This document shows, piece after piece, positions 24,701 through 37,630 of a stretch of 64,000 bases of DNA (its first letter is position 1; the number at the start of each line of letters is the position of its first letter). The DNA lies in contig JAQNBH010000067.1 in NCBI GenBank assembly GCA_028752905.1, forward strand, positions 186,001-250,000, in the 5' to 3' direction. The notes under the pieces were generated by a model, which was not told the origin of the DNA, searched no databases, and saw nothing but the letters and a program-made list of their open reading frames with translations. Source of the DNA: Cladorhizidae sp. MBARI D1340-BT2. Taxonomy: Eukaryota > Porifera > Demospongiae > Poecilosclerida > Cladorhizidae. The position numbers were made by a program, and so were the translations under genes.

Positions 24701-27350
24701 CTGATAATTATTATTCCTGATGAAGGCTGGAGCTTCTAGTCATTATTCCTGATGAAGGCTAGAGCATTTAGTCATTATTCATGATGAAGGCTAGAGCACC
24801 TAGTCATTATTCCTGATGAAGGTCAGAGCATCTAGTCATTATTCCTGATGATGGCTAGAGCATCTAGTCATTAGTCCTGATGAAGGCTAGAGCATCTAGT
24901 CATTATTCCTGATGACTAGAGCATATAGTCATTATTCCTGATAGTTATTATTCCTGGGAGCTTCTAGTCATTATTCCTGATGAAGGCTAGAGCATTTAGT
25001 CATTATTCCTTAGCATCTAGTCATTATTCCTTGATGAAAGCTAGAGCATCTAATTATTATTCCTTGATGAAGGCTAGAGCATCTAGTCATTATTCCTGAT
25101 GAAGGTCAGAGCATCTAGTCATTATTCCTGATGAAGACTAGAGCACCTAGTCATTATTTATGATGAAGGCTGGAGCATATAGTCAATATTCCTGATGAAG
25201 GCTAGAGCATCTAGTCATTATTCCTGATGAAGGCTAGAGCATCTAGTCATTATTCCTGATGAAGGCTAGAGCATCTAGTTATTATTCCTGATGAAGGCTA
25301 GAACATCTAGTCATTATTCCTGATTACTAGAGCATCTAGTCATTATTCCTGATAGTCATTATTCCTAATGAAGGCTGGAGCATCTATTCATTATTCCTGA
25401 TGAAAGTCAGAGCATCTAGTCATTATTCATTGATGAAGGCTAGAGCACCTAGTCATTATTCCTTATGAAGGTCAGAGCATCTAGTCATTATTCCTGATGA
25501 TGGCTAGAGCATCTAGTCATTAGTCCTGATGAAGGCTAGATTATCTAGTCATTATTCCTGATGACTAGAGCACCTAGTCATTATTCCCGATAATTATTAT
25601 TCCTGATGAAGGCTGGAGCTTCTAGTCATTATTCCTGATGAAGGCTAGAGCATTTAGTCATTATTATGATGAAGGCTAGAGAACCTAGTCATTATTCCTG
25701 ATGAAGGTCAGAGCATCTAGTCATTATTCCTGATGATGGCTAGAGCATCTAGTCATTAGTCCTGAAGAAGGCTAGAGCATCTAGTCATTATTCCTGATGA
25801 CTAGAGCATCTAGTCATTATTCCTGATAGTTATTATTCCTGGGAGCTTCTAGTCATTATTCCTGATGAAGGCTAGAGCATTTAGTCATTATTCCTTAGCA
25901 TCTAGTCATTATTCCTTGATGAAAGCTAGAGCATCTAGTTATTATTCCTTGATGAAGGCTAGAGCATTTAGTCATTATTCCTGATGAAGGTCAGAGCATC
26001 TAGTCATTATTCCTGATGAAGGCTAGAGCACCTAGTCAATATTTATGATGAAGGCTGGAGCTTATGCCAATATTCCTGATGAAGGCTAGAGCATCTAGTC
26101 ATTATTCCTGATGAAGGCTAGAGCATCTAGTCATTATTCCTGATGAAGGCTAGAGCATCTAGTCATTATTCCTGATAGTCATTATTCCTAATGAAGGCTG
26201 GAGCATCTATTCTTTATTCCTGATGAAAGTCAGAGCATCTAGTCATTATTCATTGATGAAGGCTATAGCATCTAGTCATTATTCCTGATGAAGGTCTGAG
26301 CATCTAGTCATTATTCCTGATGAAGGCTAGAGCATCTAGTCATTATTCCTGATGAAGGCTAGAGCATCTAGTCATTATTCCTGATGAAGACTAGAGCATC
26401 TAGTCATTATTCCTGATGAAGGCTAGAGCATCTAGTCATTATTCCTGATGTAGGCTAGAGCATCTAGTCATTATTCCTGATGAAGCTATAGCACCTACTC
26501 ATTATTCCTGATGAAGGCTGGAGCATCTAGTCAATATTCCTGATGATGGCTAGAGGATCTAGTCATTAGTCCTGATGAAGGCTAGAGCATCTAGTCATTA
26601 TTCCTGATGACTAGAGCATCTAGTCATTATTCCTGAAAGTTATGATTCCTGATAAAGGCTGGAGCATCTAGTCATTATTCTGATGAAGGCTAGAGCATTT
26701 AGTCATTATTCCTGATGAAGGCTAGAGCATCTAGTCATTATTCCTTGATGAAGGCTAGAGAATCTAGTCATTATTCATTGATGAAGGCTAGAGCACCTAG
26801 TCATTATTCCTTATGAAGGTAAGAGCATCTAGTCATTATTCCTGATGATGGCTAGAGCATCTAGTCATTAGTCCTGATGAAGGCTAGATTATCTAGTCAT
26901 TATTCCTGATGACTAGAGCATCTAGTCATTATTCCTGATAATTATTATTCCTGATGAAGGCTGGAGCTTCTAGTCATTATTCCTGATGAAGGCTAGAGCA
27001 TTTAGTCATTATTCATGATGAAGGCTAGAGCACCTAGTCATTATTCCTGATGAAGGTCAGAGCATCTAGTCATTATTCCTGATGATGGCTAGAGCATCTA
27101 GTCATTAGTCCTGATGAAGGCTAGAGCATCTAGTCATTATTCCTGATAACTAGAGCATCTAGTCATTATTCCTGATAGTTATTATTCCTGGGAGCTTCTA
27201 GTCATTATTCCTGATGAAGGCTAGAGCATTTAGTCATTATTCCTTAGCATCTAGTCATTATTCCTTGATGAAAGCTAGAGCATCTAGTCATTATTCCTGA
27301 TGAAGGCTAGAGCATATATTCATTATTCCTGATGAAGGCTAGATCATCTA
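21300..27350. repeat. Right copy of the long-range duplication
   Basis: This is the counterpart of 0.7-6.95 kb. It lacks about 590 bp present in the left copy near 3.4-4.0 kb and a stretch of about 60 bp near 6.05-6.11 kb (the AACATC and TGATTACTAG monomers). It gains a second anchor 2 at 22385, about 360 bp after the one at 22021, and one extra T at about 23131 (CATTATTTCC). Confidence 0.82.
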
Positions 27351-27910
27351 GTCATAATTCCTGATGAAGGCTAGAGCATCTAGTCATTATCCTGATTTAG
27401 GCCACATCATCTAGTCATTATTCCTGATGAAGACTAGAGCATCTAGTCATTATTCCTGATGAAGGCTAGAGCATCTAGTCATTATTCCTGATGAAGGCTA
27501 GAGCATCTAGTCATTATTCCTGATGAAGGCTAGAGCATCTAGTCATTATTGCTGATGAAGGCTAGAACATCTAGTCATTATTACTGATTACTAGAGCATC
27601 TAGTCATTATTCCTGATAGTCATTATTCCTAATGAAGGCTGGAGCATCTATTCATTATTCCTGATGAAAGTCAGAGCATCTAGTCATTATTCATTGATGA
27701 AGGCTAGAGCATCTAGTCATTATTCCTGATGAAGGTCAGAGCATCTAGTCATTATTCCTGATGAAGGCTAGAACATCTAGTCATTATTCCTGATGAAGAC
27801 TAGAGCATCTAGTCATTATTCCTGATGAAGGCTAGAGCAACTAGTCATTATTCCTGATGAAGGCTAGAGCATCAAGTCATTATTCCTGATGAAGGCTAGA
27901 GCATCTAGTC
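24931..27910. repeat. Left copy of a ~3.0-kb tandem duplication
   Basis: The order of variants repeats at offset 2,980 and then 3,038. Marks are CTAATTATTATTCC (near 25050 and 28030), CCCGATAATT (25586 and 28566) and anchor 1 (26635 and 29673). The offset change comes from missing AACATC and TGATTACTAG monomers near 26160 in this copy, and a few bases missing near 28710 in the other (TATTATGATGG). The copies part after about 27880, where this one has GCATCAAGTC and then jumps to the GATAGTTATT composite. Confidence 0.84.
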
Positions 27911-30900
27911 ATTATTCCTGATAGTTATTATTCCTGGGAGCTTCTAGTCATTATTCCTGATGAAGGCTAGAGCATTTAGTCATTATTCCTTAGCATCTAG
28001 TCATTATTCCTTGATGAAAGCTAGAGCATCTAATTATTATTCCTTGATGAAGGCTAGAGCATCTAGTCATTATTCCTGATGAAGGTCAGAGCATCTAGTC
28101 ATTATTCCTGATGAAGACTAGAGCACCTAGTCATTATTTATGATGAAGGCTGGAGCATATAGTCAATATTCCTGATGAAGGCTAGAGCATCTAGTCATTA
28201 TTCCTGATGAAGGCTAGAGCATCTAGTCATTATTCCTGATGAAGGCTAGAGCATCTAGTTATTATTCCTGATGAAGGCTAGAACATCTAGTCATTATTCC
28301 TGATTACTAGAGCATCTAGTCATTATTCCTGATAGTCATTATTCCTAATGAAGGCTGGAGCATCTATTCATTATTCCTGATGAAAGTCAGAGCATCTAGT
28401 CATTATTCATTGATGAAGGCTAGAGCACCTAGTCATTATTCCTTATGAAGGTCAGAGCATCTAGTCATTATTCCTGATGATGGCTAGAGCATCTAGTCAT
28501 TAGTCCTGATGAAGGCTAGATTATCTAGTCATTATTCCTGATGACTAGAGCACCTAGTCATTATTCCCGATAATTATTATTCCTGATGAAGGCTGGAGCT
28601 TCTAGTCATTATTCCTGATGAAGGCTAGAGCATTTAGTCATTATTATGATGAAGGCTAGAGCACCTAGTCATTATTCCTGATGAAGGTCAGAGCATCTAG
28701 TCATTATTATGATGGCTAGAGCATCTAGTCATTAGTCCTGATGAAGGCTAGAGCATCTAGTCATTATTCCTGATGACTAGAGCATCTAGTCATTATTCCT
28801 GATAGTTATTATTCCTGGGAGCTTCTAGTCATTATTCCTGATGAAGGCTAGAGCATTTAGTCATTATTCCTTAGCATCTAGTCATTATTCCTTGATGAAA
28901 GCTAGAGCATCTAGTTATTATTCCTTGATGAAGGCTAGAGCATTTAGTCATTATTCCTGATGAAGGTCAGAGCATCTAGTCATTATTCCTGATGAAGGCT
29001 AGAGCACCTAGTCAATATTTATGATGAAGGCTGGAGCTTATAGTCAATATTCCTGATGAAGGCTAGAGCATCTAGTCATTATTCCTGATGAAGGCTAGAG
29101 CATCTAGTCATTATTCCTGATGAAGGCTAGAGCATCTAGTTATTATTCCTGATGAAGGCTAGAACATCTAGTCATTATTCCTGATTACTAGAGCATCTAG
29201 TCATTATTCCTGATAGTCATTATTCCTAATGAAGGCTGGAGCATCTATTCTTTATTCCTGATGAAAGTCAGAGCATCTAGTCATTATTCATTGATGAAGG
29301 CTATAGCATCTAGTCATTATTCCTGATGAAGGTCTGAGCATCTAGTCATCATTCCTGATGAAGGCTAGAGCATCTAGTCATTATTCCTGATGAAGGCTAG
29401 AGCATCTAGTCATTATTCCTGATGAAGACCAGAGCATCTAGTCATTATTCCTGATGAAGGCTAGAGCATCTAGTCATTATTCCTGATGAAGGCTAGAGGA
29501 TCTAGTCATTATTCCTGATGAAGCTATAGCACCTACTCATTATTCCTGATGAAGGCTGGAGCATCTAGTCAATATTCCTGATGATGGCTAGAGGATCTAG
29601 TCATTAGTCCTGATGAAGGCTAGAGCATCTAGTCATTATTCCTGATGACTAGAGCATCTAGTCATTATTCCTGAAAGTTATGATTCCTGATAAAGGCTGG
29701 AGCATCTAGTCATTATTCTGATGAAGGCTAGAGCATTTAGTCATTATTCCTGATGAAGGCTAGAGCATCTAGTCATTATTCCTTGATGAAGGCTAGAGAA
29801 TCTAGTCATTATTCATTGATGAAGGCTAGAGCACCTAGTCATTATTCCTTATGAAGGTAAGAGCATCTAGTCATTATTCCTGATGATGGCTAGAGCATCT
29901 AGTCATTAGTCCTGATGAAGGCTAGATTATCTAGTCATTATTCCTGATGACTAGAGCATCTAGTCATTATTCCTGATAATTATTATTCCTGATGAAGGCT
30001 GGAGCTTCTAGTCATTATTCCTGATGAAGGCTAGAGCATTTAGTCATTATTCATGATGAAGGCTAGAGCACCTAGTCATAATTCCTGATGAAGGTCAGAG
30101 CATCTAGTCATTATTCCTGATGATGGCTAGAGCATCTAGTCATTAGTCCTGATGAAGGCTAGAGCATCTAGTCATTATTCCTGATAACTAGAGCATCTAG
30201 TCATTATTCCTGATAGTTATTATTCCTGGGAGCTTCTAGTCATTATTCCTGATGAAGGCTAGAGCATTTAGTCATTATTCCTTAGCATCTAGTCATTATT
30301 CCTTGATGAAAGCTAGAGCATCTAGTCATTATTCCTGATGAAGGCTAGAGCATCTATTCATTATTCCTGATGAAGGCTAGAGCATCTAGTCATAATTCCT
30401 GATGAAGGCTAGAGCATCTAGTCATTATCCTGATTTAGGCCACATCATCTAGTCATTATTCCTGATGAAGACTAGAGCATCTAGTCATTATTCCTGATGA
30501 AGGCTAGAGCATCTAGTCATTATTCCTGATGAAGGCTAGAGCATCTAGTCATTATTCCTGATGAAGGCTAGAGCATCTAGTCATTATTGCTGATGAAGGC
30601 TAGAACATCTAGTCATTATTCCTGATTACTAGAGCATCTAGTCATTATTCCTGATAGTCATTATTCCTAATGAAGGCTGGAGCATCTATTCATTATTCCT
30701 GATGAAAGTCAGAGCATCTAGTCATTATTCATTGATGAAGGCTAGAGCATCTAGTCATTATTTCTGATGAAGGTCAGAGCATCTAGTCATTATTCCTGAT
30801 GAAGGCTAGAGCATCTAGTCATTATTCCTGATGAAGACTAGAGCATCTAGTCATTATTCCTGATGAAGGCTAGAGCAACTAGTCATTATTCCTGATGAAG

Positions 30901-30930
30901 GCTAGAGCATCTAGTCATTATTCCTGATGA
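27911..30930. repeat. Right copy of the ~3.0-kb tandem duplication
   Basis: This copy starts at the GATAGTTATT composite monomer (27921), the same point at which the left copy starts (24941). The crossover therefore lay in a module that recurs in every HOR. Local differences include GATGAAGACCAGAGC near 29430, AGTCATCATT near 29346, and TAGTCATAATT near 30075. Confidence 0.84.
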
Positions 30931-31264
30931 AGATATAGCACCTACACATTATTCCTGATGAAGGCTGGAGCATCTAGTCAATATTCCTGATGATGGCTAG
31001 AGGATCTAGTCATTAGTCCTGATGAAGGCTAGAGCATCTAGTCATTATTCCTGATGACTAAAGCATCTAGTAATTATTCCTGAAAGTTATGATTCCTGAT
31101 AAAGGCTGGAGCATCTAGTCATTATTCTTATGAAGGCTAGAGCATTTAGTCATTATTCCTGATGAAGGCTAGAGCATCTAGTCATTATTCCTTGATGAAG
31201 GCTAGATAATCTAGTCATTATTCATTGATGAAGGCTAGAGCACCTAGTCATTATTCCTTATGAA
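30093..31264. repeat. Left copy of 1,172-bp tandem duplication
   Basis: A complete anchor-2-positive HOR is repeated at offset 1,172. Marks are GATAACTAG (30183 and 31355), TATTTCTGATGAAGG (near 30759 and 31931), TGACTAAAGC followed by CTAGTAATTATT, CCTACACATT, anchor 2 (30429 and 31601) and anchor 1 (31082 and 32254). The only difference I noticed is CTAGATAATC here (near 31204) against CTAGAGAATC in the right copy. Confidence 0.88.
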
Positions 31265-32436
31265 GGTCAGAGCATCTAGTCATTATTCCTGATGATGGCT
31301 AGAGCATCTAGTCATTAGTCCTGATGAAGGCTAGAGCATCTAGTCATTATTCCTGATAACTAGAGCATCTAGTCATTATTCCTGATAGTTATTATTCCTG
31401 GGAGCTTCTAGTCATTATTCCTGATGAAGGCTAGAGCATTTAGTCATTATTCCTTAGCATCTAGTCATTATTCCTTGATGAAAGCTAGAGCATCTAGTCA
31501 TTATTCCTGATGAAGGCTAGAGCATCTATTCATTATTCCTGATGAAGGCTAGAGCATCTAGTCATAATTCCTGATGAAGGCTAGAGCATCTAGTCATTAT
31601 CCTGATTTAGGCCACATCATCTAGTCATTATTCCTGATGAAGACTAGAGCATCTAGTCATTATTCCTGATGAAGGCTAGAGCATCTAGTCATTATTCCTG
31701 ATGAAGGCTAGAGCATCTAGTCATTATTCCTGATGAAGGCTAGAGCATCTAGTCATTATTGCTGATGAAGGCTAGAACATCTAGTCATTATTCCTGATTA
31801 CTAGAGCATCTAGTCATTATTCCTGATAGTCATTATTCCTAATGAAGGCTGGAGCATCTATTCATTATTCCTGATGAAAGTCAGAGCATCTAGTCATTAT
31901 TCATTGATGAAGGCTAGAGCATCTAGTCATTATTTCTGATGAAGGTCAGAGCATCTAGTCATTATTCCTGATGAAGGCTAGAGCATCTAGTCATTATTCC
32001 TGATGAAGACTAGAGCATCTAGTCATTATTCCTGATGAAGGCTAGAGCAACTAGTCATTATTCCTGATGAAGGCTAGAGCATCTAGTCATTATTCCTGAT
32101 GAAGATATAGCACCTACACATTATTCCTGATGAAGGCTGGAGCATCTAGTCAATATTCCTGATGATGGCTAGAGGATCTAGTCATTAGTCCTGATGAAGG
32201 CTAGAGCATCTAGTCATTATTCCTGATGACTAAAGCATCTAGTAATTATTCCTGAAAGTTATGATTCCTGATAAAGGCTGGAGCATCTAGTCATTATTCT
32301 TATGAAGGCTAGAGCATTTAGTCATTATTCCTGATGAAGGCTAGAGCATCTAGTCATTATTCCTTGATGAAGGCTAGAGAATCTAGTCATTATTCATTGA
32401 TGAAGGCTAGAGCACCTAGTCATTATTCCTTATGAA
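31265..32436. repeat. Right copy of 1,172-bp tandem duplication
   Basis: This copy follows the left one directly and keeps the same variant order. Identity runs on past the unit to about 32500, where GGCTAGATTATC replaces GGCTAGAGCATC. At 1,172 bp it is a shortened HOR: the modules between the two GATGATGGCTAG stretches are missing compared with the 1,537-bp form. Confidence 0.88.
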
Positions 32437-33431
32437 GGTCAGAGCATCTAGTCATTATTCCTGATGATGGCTAGAGCATCTAGTCATTAGTCCTGATGAA
32501 GGCTAGATTATCTAGTCATTATTCCTGATGACTAGAGCACCTAGTCATTATTCCTGATAATTATTATTCCTGATGAAGGCTGGAGCTTCTAGTCATTATT
32601 CATGATGAAGGCTAGAGCACCTAGTCATTATTCCTGATGAAGGTCAGAGCATCTAGTCATTATTCCTGATGAAGGTCAGAGCATCTAGTCATTATTCCTG
32701 ATGATGGCTAGAGCATCTAGTCATTATTCCTGATGAAGGCTAGAGCATCTAGTCATTATTCCTGATGACTAGAGCATCTAGTCATTATTCCTGATAGTTA
32801 TTATTCCTGGGAGCTTCTAGTCATTATTCCTGATGAAGGCTAGAGCATTTAGTCATTATTCCTTAGCATCTAGTCATTATTCCTTGATGAAAGCTAGAGC
32901 ATCTAGTTATTATTCCTTGATGAAGGCTAGAGCATCTAGTCATTATTCCTGATGAAGGTCAGAGCATCTAGTCATTATTCCTGATGAAGGCTAGAGCACC
33001 TAGTCATTATTTATGATGAAGGCTGGATCATATAGTCAATATTCCTGATGAAGGATAGAGCATCTAGTCATTATTCCTAATGAAGGCTAGAGCATCTAGT
33101 CATTATTCCTGATGAAGGCTAGAGCACCTAGTTATTATTCCTGATGAATGCTAGAACATCTAGTCATTATTCCTGATTACTAGAGCATCTAATCATTATT
33201 CCTGATAGTCATTATTCCTAATGAAGGCTGGAGCATCTATTCATTATTCCTGATGAAAGTCAGAGCATCTAGTTATTATTCATTGATGAAGACTAGAGCA
33301 TCTAGTCATTATTCCTGATGAAGGTCTGAGCATCTAGACATTATTCCTGATGAAGGCTAGAGCATCTAGTCATTATTCCTGATGAAGGCTAGAGCATCTA
33401 GTCATTATTCCTGATAGTTATTATTCCTGGA

Positions 33432-36400
33432 AGCTTCTAGTCATTATTCCTGATGAAGGCTAGAGCATTTAGTCATTATTCCTTAGCATCTAGTCATTAT
33501 TCCTTGATGAAAGCTAGAGCATCTAGTCATTATTCCTGATGAAGGCTAGAGCATCTAGTCATTATTCCTGATGAAGGCTAGAGCATCTAGTCATAATTCC
33601 TGATGAAGCATAGAGCATCTAGTCATTATCCTGATTTATGCCACATCATCTAGTCATTATTCCTGATGAAGGCTAGAACACCTAGTCATTATTCCTGATG
33701 AAGGCTAGAGCACCTAGTCATTATTCCTGATGAAGGCTAGAGCATCTAGTCATTATTCCTGATGAAGGCTAGAGCATCTAGTCATTATTCCTGATGAAGG
33801 CTAGAGCATCTAGTCATTATTGCTGATGAAGGCTAGAACATCTAGTCATTATTCCTGATTACTAGAGCATCTAGTCATTATTCCTGATAGTCATTATTCC
33901 TAATGAAGGCTGGAGCATCTATTCATTATTCCTGATGAAAGTCAGAGCATCTAGTCATTATTCATTGATGAAGGCTAGAGCATCTAGTCATTATTCCTGA
34001 TGAAGGTCAGAGCATCTAGTCATTATTCCTGATGAAGGCTAGAGCATCTAGTCATTATTCCTGATGAAGACTAGAGCATCTAGTCATTATTCCTGATGAA
34101 GGCTAGAGCAACTAGTCATTATTCCTGATGAAGGCTAGAGCATCTAGTCATTATTCCTGATGAAGATATAGCACCTACACATTATTCCTGATGAAGGCTG
34201 GAGCATCTAGTCAATATTCCTGATGATGGCTAGAGGATCTAGTCATTAGTCCTGATGAAGGCTAGAGCATCTAGTCATTATTCCTGATGACTAGAGCATC
34301 TAGTAATTATTCCTGAAAGTTATGATTCCTGATAAAGGCTGGAGCATCTAGTCATTATTCTTATGAAGGCTAGAGCATTTAGTCATTATTCCTGATGAAG
34401 GCTAGAGCATCTAGTCATTATTCCTTGATGAAGGCTAGAGAATCTAGTCATTATTCATTGATGAAGGCTAGAGCACCTAGTCATTATTCCTTATGAAGGT
34501 CAGAGCATCTAGTCATTATTCCTGATGATGGCTAGAGCATCTAGTCATTAGTCCTGATGAAGGCTAGATTATCTAGTCATTATTCCTGATGACTAGAGCA
34601 CCTAGTCATTATTCCTGAAAATTATTATTCCTGATGAAGGCTGGAGCTTCTAGTCATTATTCATGATGAAGGCTAGAGCACCTAGTCATTATTCCTGATG
34701 AAGGTCAGAGCATCTAGTCATTATTCCTGATGAAGGTCAGAGCATCTAGTCATTATTCCTGATGATGGCTAGAGCATCTAGTCATTATTCCTGATGAAGG
34801 CTAGAACATCTAGTCATTATTCCTGATGACTAGAGCATCTAGTCATTATTCCTGATAGTTATTATTCCTGGGAGCTTCTAGTCATTATTCCTGATGAAGG
34901 CTAGAGCATTTAGTCATTATTCCTTAGCATCTAGTCATTATTCCTTGATGAAAGCTAGAGCATCTAGTTATTATTCCTTGATGAAGGCTAGAGCATCTAG
35001 TCATTATTCCTGATGAAGGTCAGAGCATCTAGTCATTATTCCTGATGAAGGCTAGAGCACCTAGTCATTATTTATGATGAAGGCTGGATCATATAGTCAA
35101 TATTCCTGATGAAGGCTAGAGCATCTAGTCATTATTCCTAATGAAGGCTAGAGCATCTAGTCATTATTCCTGATGAAGGCTAGAGCATCTAGTTATTATT
35201 CCTGATGAATGCTAGAACATCTAGTCATTATGATTACTAGAGCATCTAGTCATTATTCCTGATAGTCATTATTCCTAATGAAGGCTGGAGCATCTATTCA
35301 TTATTCCTGATGAAAGTCAGAGCATCTAGTTATTATTCATTGATGAAGACTAGAGCATCTAGTCATTATTCCTGATGAAGGTCTGAGCATCTAGACATTA
35401 TTCCTGATGAAGGCTAGAGCATCTAGTCATTATTCCTGATGAAGGCTAGAGCATCTAGTCATTATTCCTGATAGTTATTATTCCTGGGAGCTTCTAGTCA
35501 TTATTCCTGATGAAGGCTAGAGCATTTAGTCATCCTTAGCATCTAGTCATTATTCCTTGATGAAAGCTAGAGCATCTAGTCATTATTCCTGATGAAGGCT
35601 AGAGCATCTAGTCATTATTCCTGATGAAGGCTAGAGCATCTAGTCATAATTCCTGATGAAGCATAGAGCATCTAGTCATTATCCTGATTTATGCCACATC
35701 ATCTAGTCATTATTCCTGATGAAGGCTAGAACACCTAGTCATTATTCCTGATGAAGGCTAGAGCATCTAGTCATTATTCCTGATGAAGGCTAGAGCATCT
35801 AGTCATTATTCCTGATGAAGGCTAGAGCATCTAGTCATTATTCCTGATGAAGGCTAGAGCATCTAATCATTATTCCTGATGAAGGCTAGAGCATCTAGTC
35901 ATTATTGCTGATGAAGGCTAGAACATCTAGTCATTATTCCTGATTACTAGAGCATCTAGTCATTATTCCTGATAGTCATTATTCCTAATGAAGGCTGGAG
36001 CATCTATTCATTATTCCTGATGAAAGTCAGAGCATCTAGTCATTATTCATTGATGAAGGCTAGAGCATCTAGTCATTATTCCTGATGAAGGTCAGAGCAT
36101 CTAGTCATTATTCCTGATGAAGGCTAGAGCATCTAGTCATTATTCCTGATGAAGGCTAGAGCATCTAGTCATTATTCCTGATGAAGACTAGAGCATCTAG
36201 TCATTATTCCTGATGAAGGCTAGAGCAACTAGTCATTATTCTTGATGAAGGCTAGAGCAACTAGTCATTATTCCTGATGAAGATATAGCACCTACTCATT
36301 ATTCCTGATGAAGGCTTGAGCATCTAGTCAATATTCCTGATGATGGCTAGAGGATCTAGTCATTAGTCCTGATGAAGGCTAGAGCATCTAGTCATTATTC

Positions 36401-37630
36401 CTGATGACTAGAGCATCTAGTCATTATTCCTGAAAGTTATGATTCCTGATAAAGGCTGGAGCATCTAGTCATTATTCTTATGAAGGCTAGAGCATTTAGT
36501 CATTATTCCTGATGAAGGCTAGAGCACCTAGTCATTATTCCTTATGAAGGTCAGAGCATCTAGTCATTATTCCTGATGATGGCTAGAGCATCTAGTCATT
36601 AGTCCTGATGAAGGCTAGAGCATCTAGTCTTTATTCCTGATGACTAGAGCATATAGTCATTATTCCTGATAGTTATTATTCCTGGGAGCTTCTAGTCATT
36701 ATTCCTGATGAAGGCTAGAGCATTTAGTCATTATTCCTTAGCATCTGGTCATTATTCCTTGATGAAAGCTAGAGCATCTAGTTATTATTCCTTGATGAAG
36801 GCTAGAGCATCTAGTCATTATTCCTGATGAAGGTCAGAGCATCTAGTCATTATTCCTGATGAAGGCTAGACCACCTAGTCATTATTTATGATGAAGGCTG
36901 GAGCATATAGTCAATATTCCTGATGAAGGCTAGAGCATCTAGTCATTATTCCTGATGAAGGCTAGAGCATCTAGTCATTATTCCTGATGAAGGCTAGAGC
37001 ATCTAGTTATTATTCCTGATGAAGGCTAGAACATCTAGTCATTATTCCTGATTACTAGAGCATCTAGTCATTATTCCTGATAGTCATTATTCCTAATGAA
37101 GGCTGGAGCATCTATTCATTATTCCTGATGAAAGTCAGTGCATCTAGTCATTATTCATAGATGAAGGCTAGAGCATCTAGTCATTATTCCTGATGAAGGT
37201 CAGAGCATCTAGTCATTATTCCTGATGAAGGCTAGAGCATCTAGTCATTATTCCTGATGAAGGCTAGAGCATCTAGTCATTATTCCTGATGAAGACTAGA
37301 GCATCTAGTCATTATTCCTGATGAAGGCTAGAGCAACTAGTCATTATTCCTGATGAAGGCTAGAGCATCTAGTCATTATTCCTGATGAAGATATAGCACC
37401 TACTCATTATTCCTGATGAAGGCTGGAGCATCTAGTCAATATTCCTGATGATGGCTAGAGGATCTAGTCATTAGTCCTGATGAAGGCTAGAGCATCTAGT
37501 CATTATTCCTGTTGACTAGAGCATCTAGTCATTTTTCCTGAAAGTTATGATTCCTGATAAAGGCTGGAGCATCTAGTCATTATTCTTATGAAGGCTAGAG
37601 CATTTAGTCATTATTCCTGATGAAGTCTAG
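33432..37630. repeat. Left copy of 4.2-kb tandem duplication
   Basis: This 4,199-bp block is followed directly by a 4,203-bp copy. Shared rare marks are GAAGCATAGAGC with TTTATGCCAC (33607 and 37806; 35660 and 39863), TATGATTACTAG with bases missing (35229 and 39428), CTAGACATTATT, CTAGTCTTTATT, CCACCTAG, TCATAGATG and CCTGTTGAC. Differences I noticed are CCTGAAAATT near 34615 against CCTGATAATT, and a 4-bp deletion near 35534 (AGTCATCCTTAGC) that accounts for the length change. The block is itself made of two related HOR pairs, seen from GAAGCATAG recurring about 2.05 kb apart. Confidence 0.92.

Noticed and set aside
33424..33440. HindIII-type AAGCTT as a defining satellite site
   Set aside because: AAGCTT arises by single changes at only a few places (near 7197, 16468 and 33431) and is not part of the monomer. 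CTAG, present twice per monomer, is the regular site.
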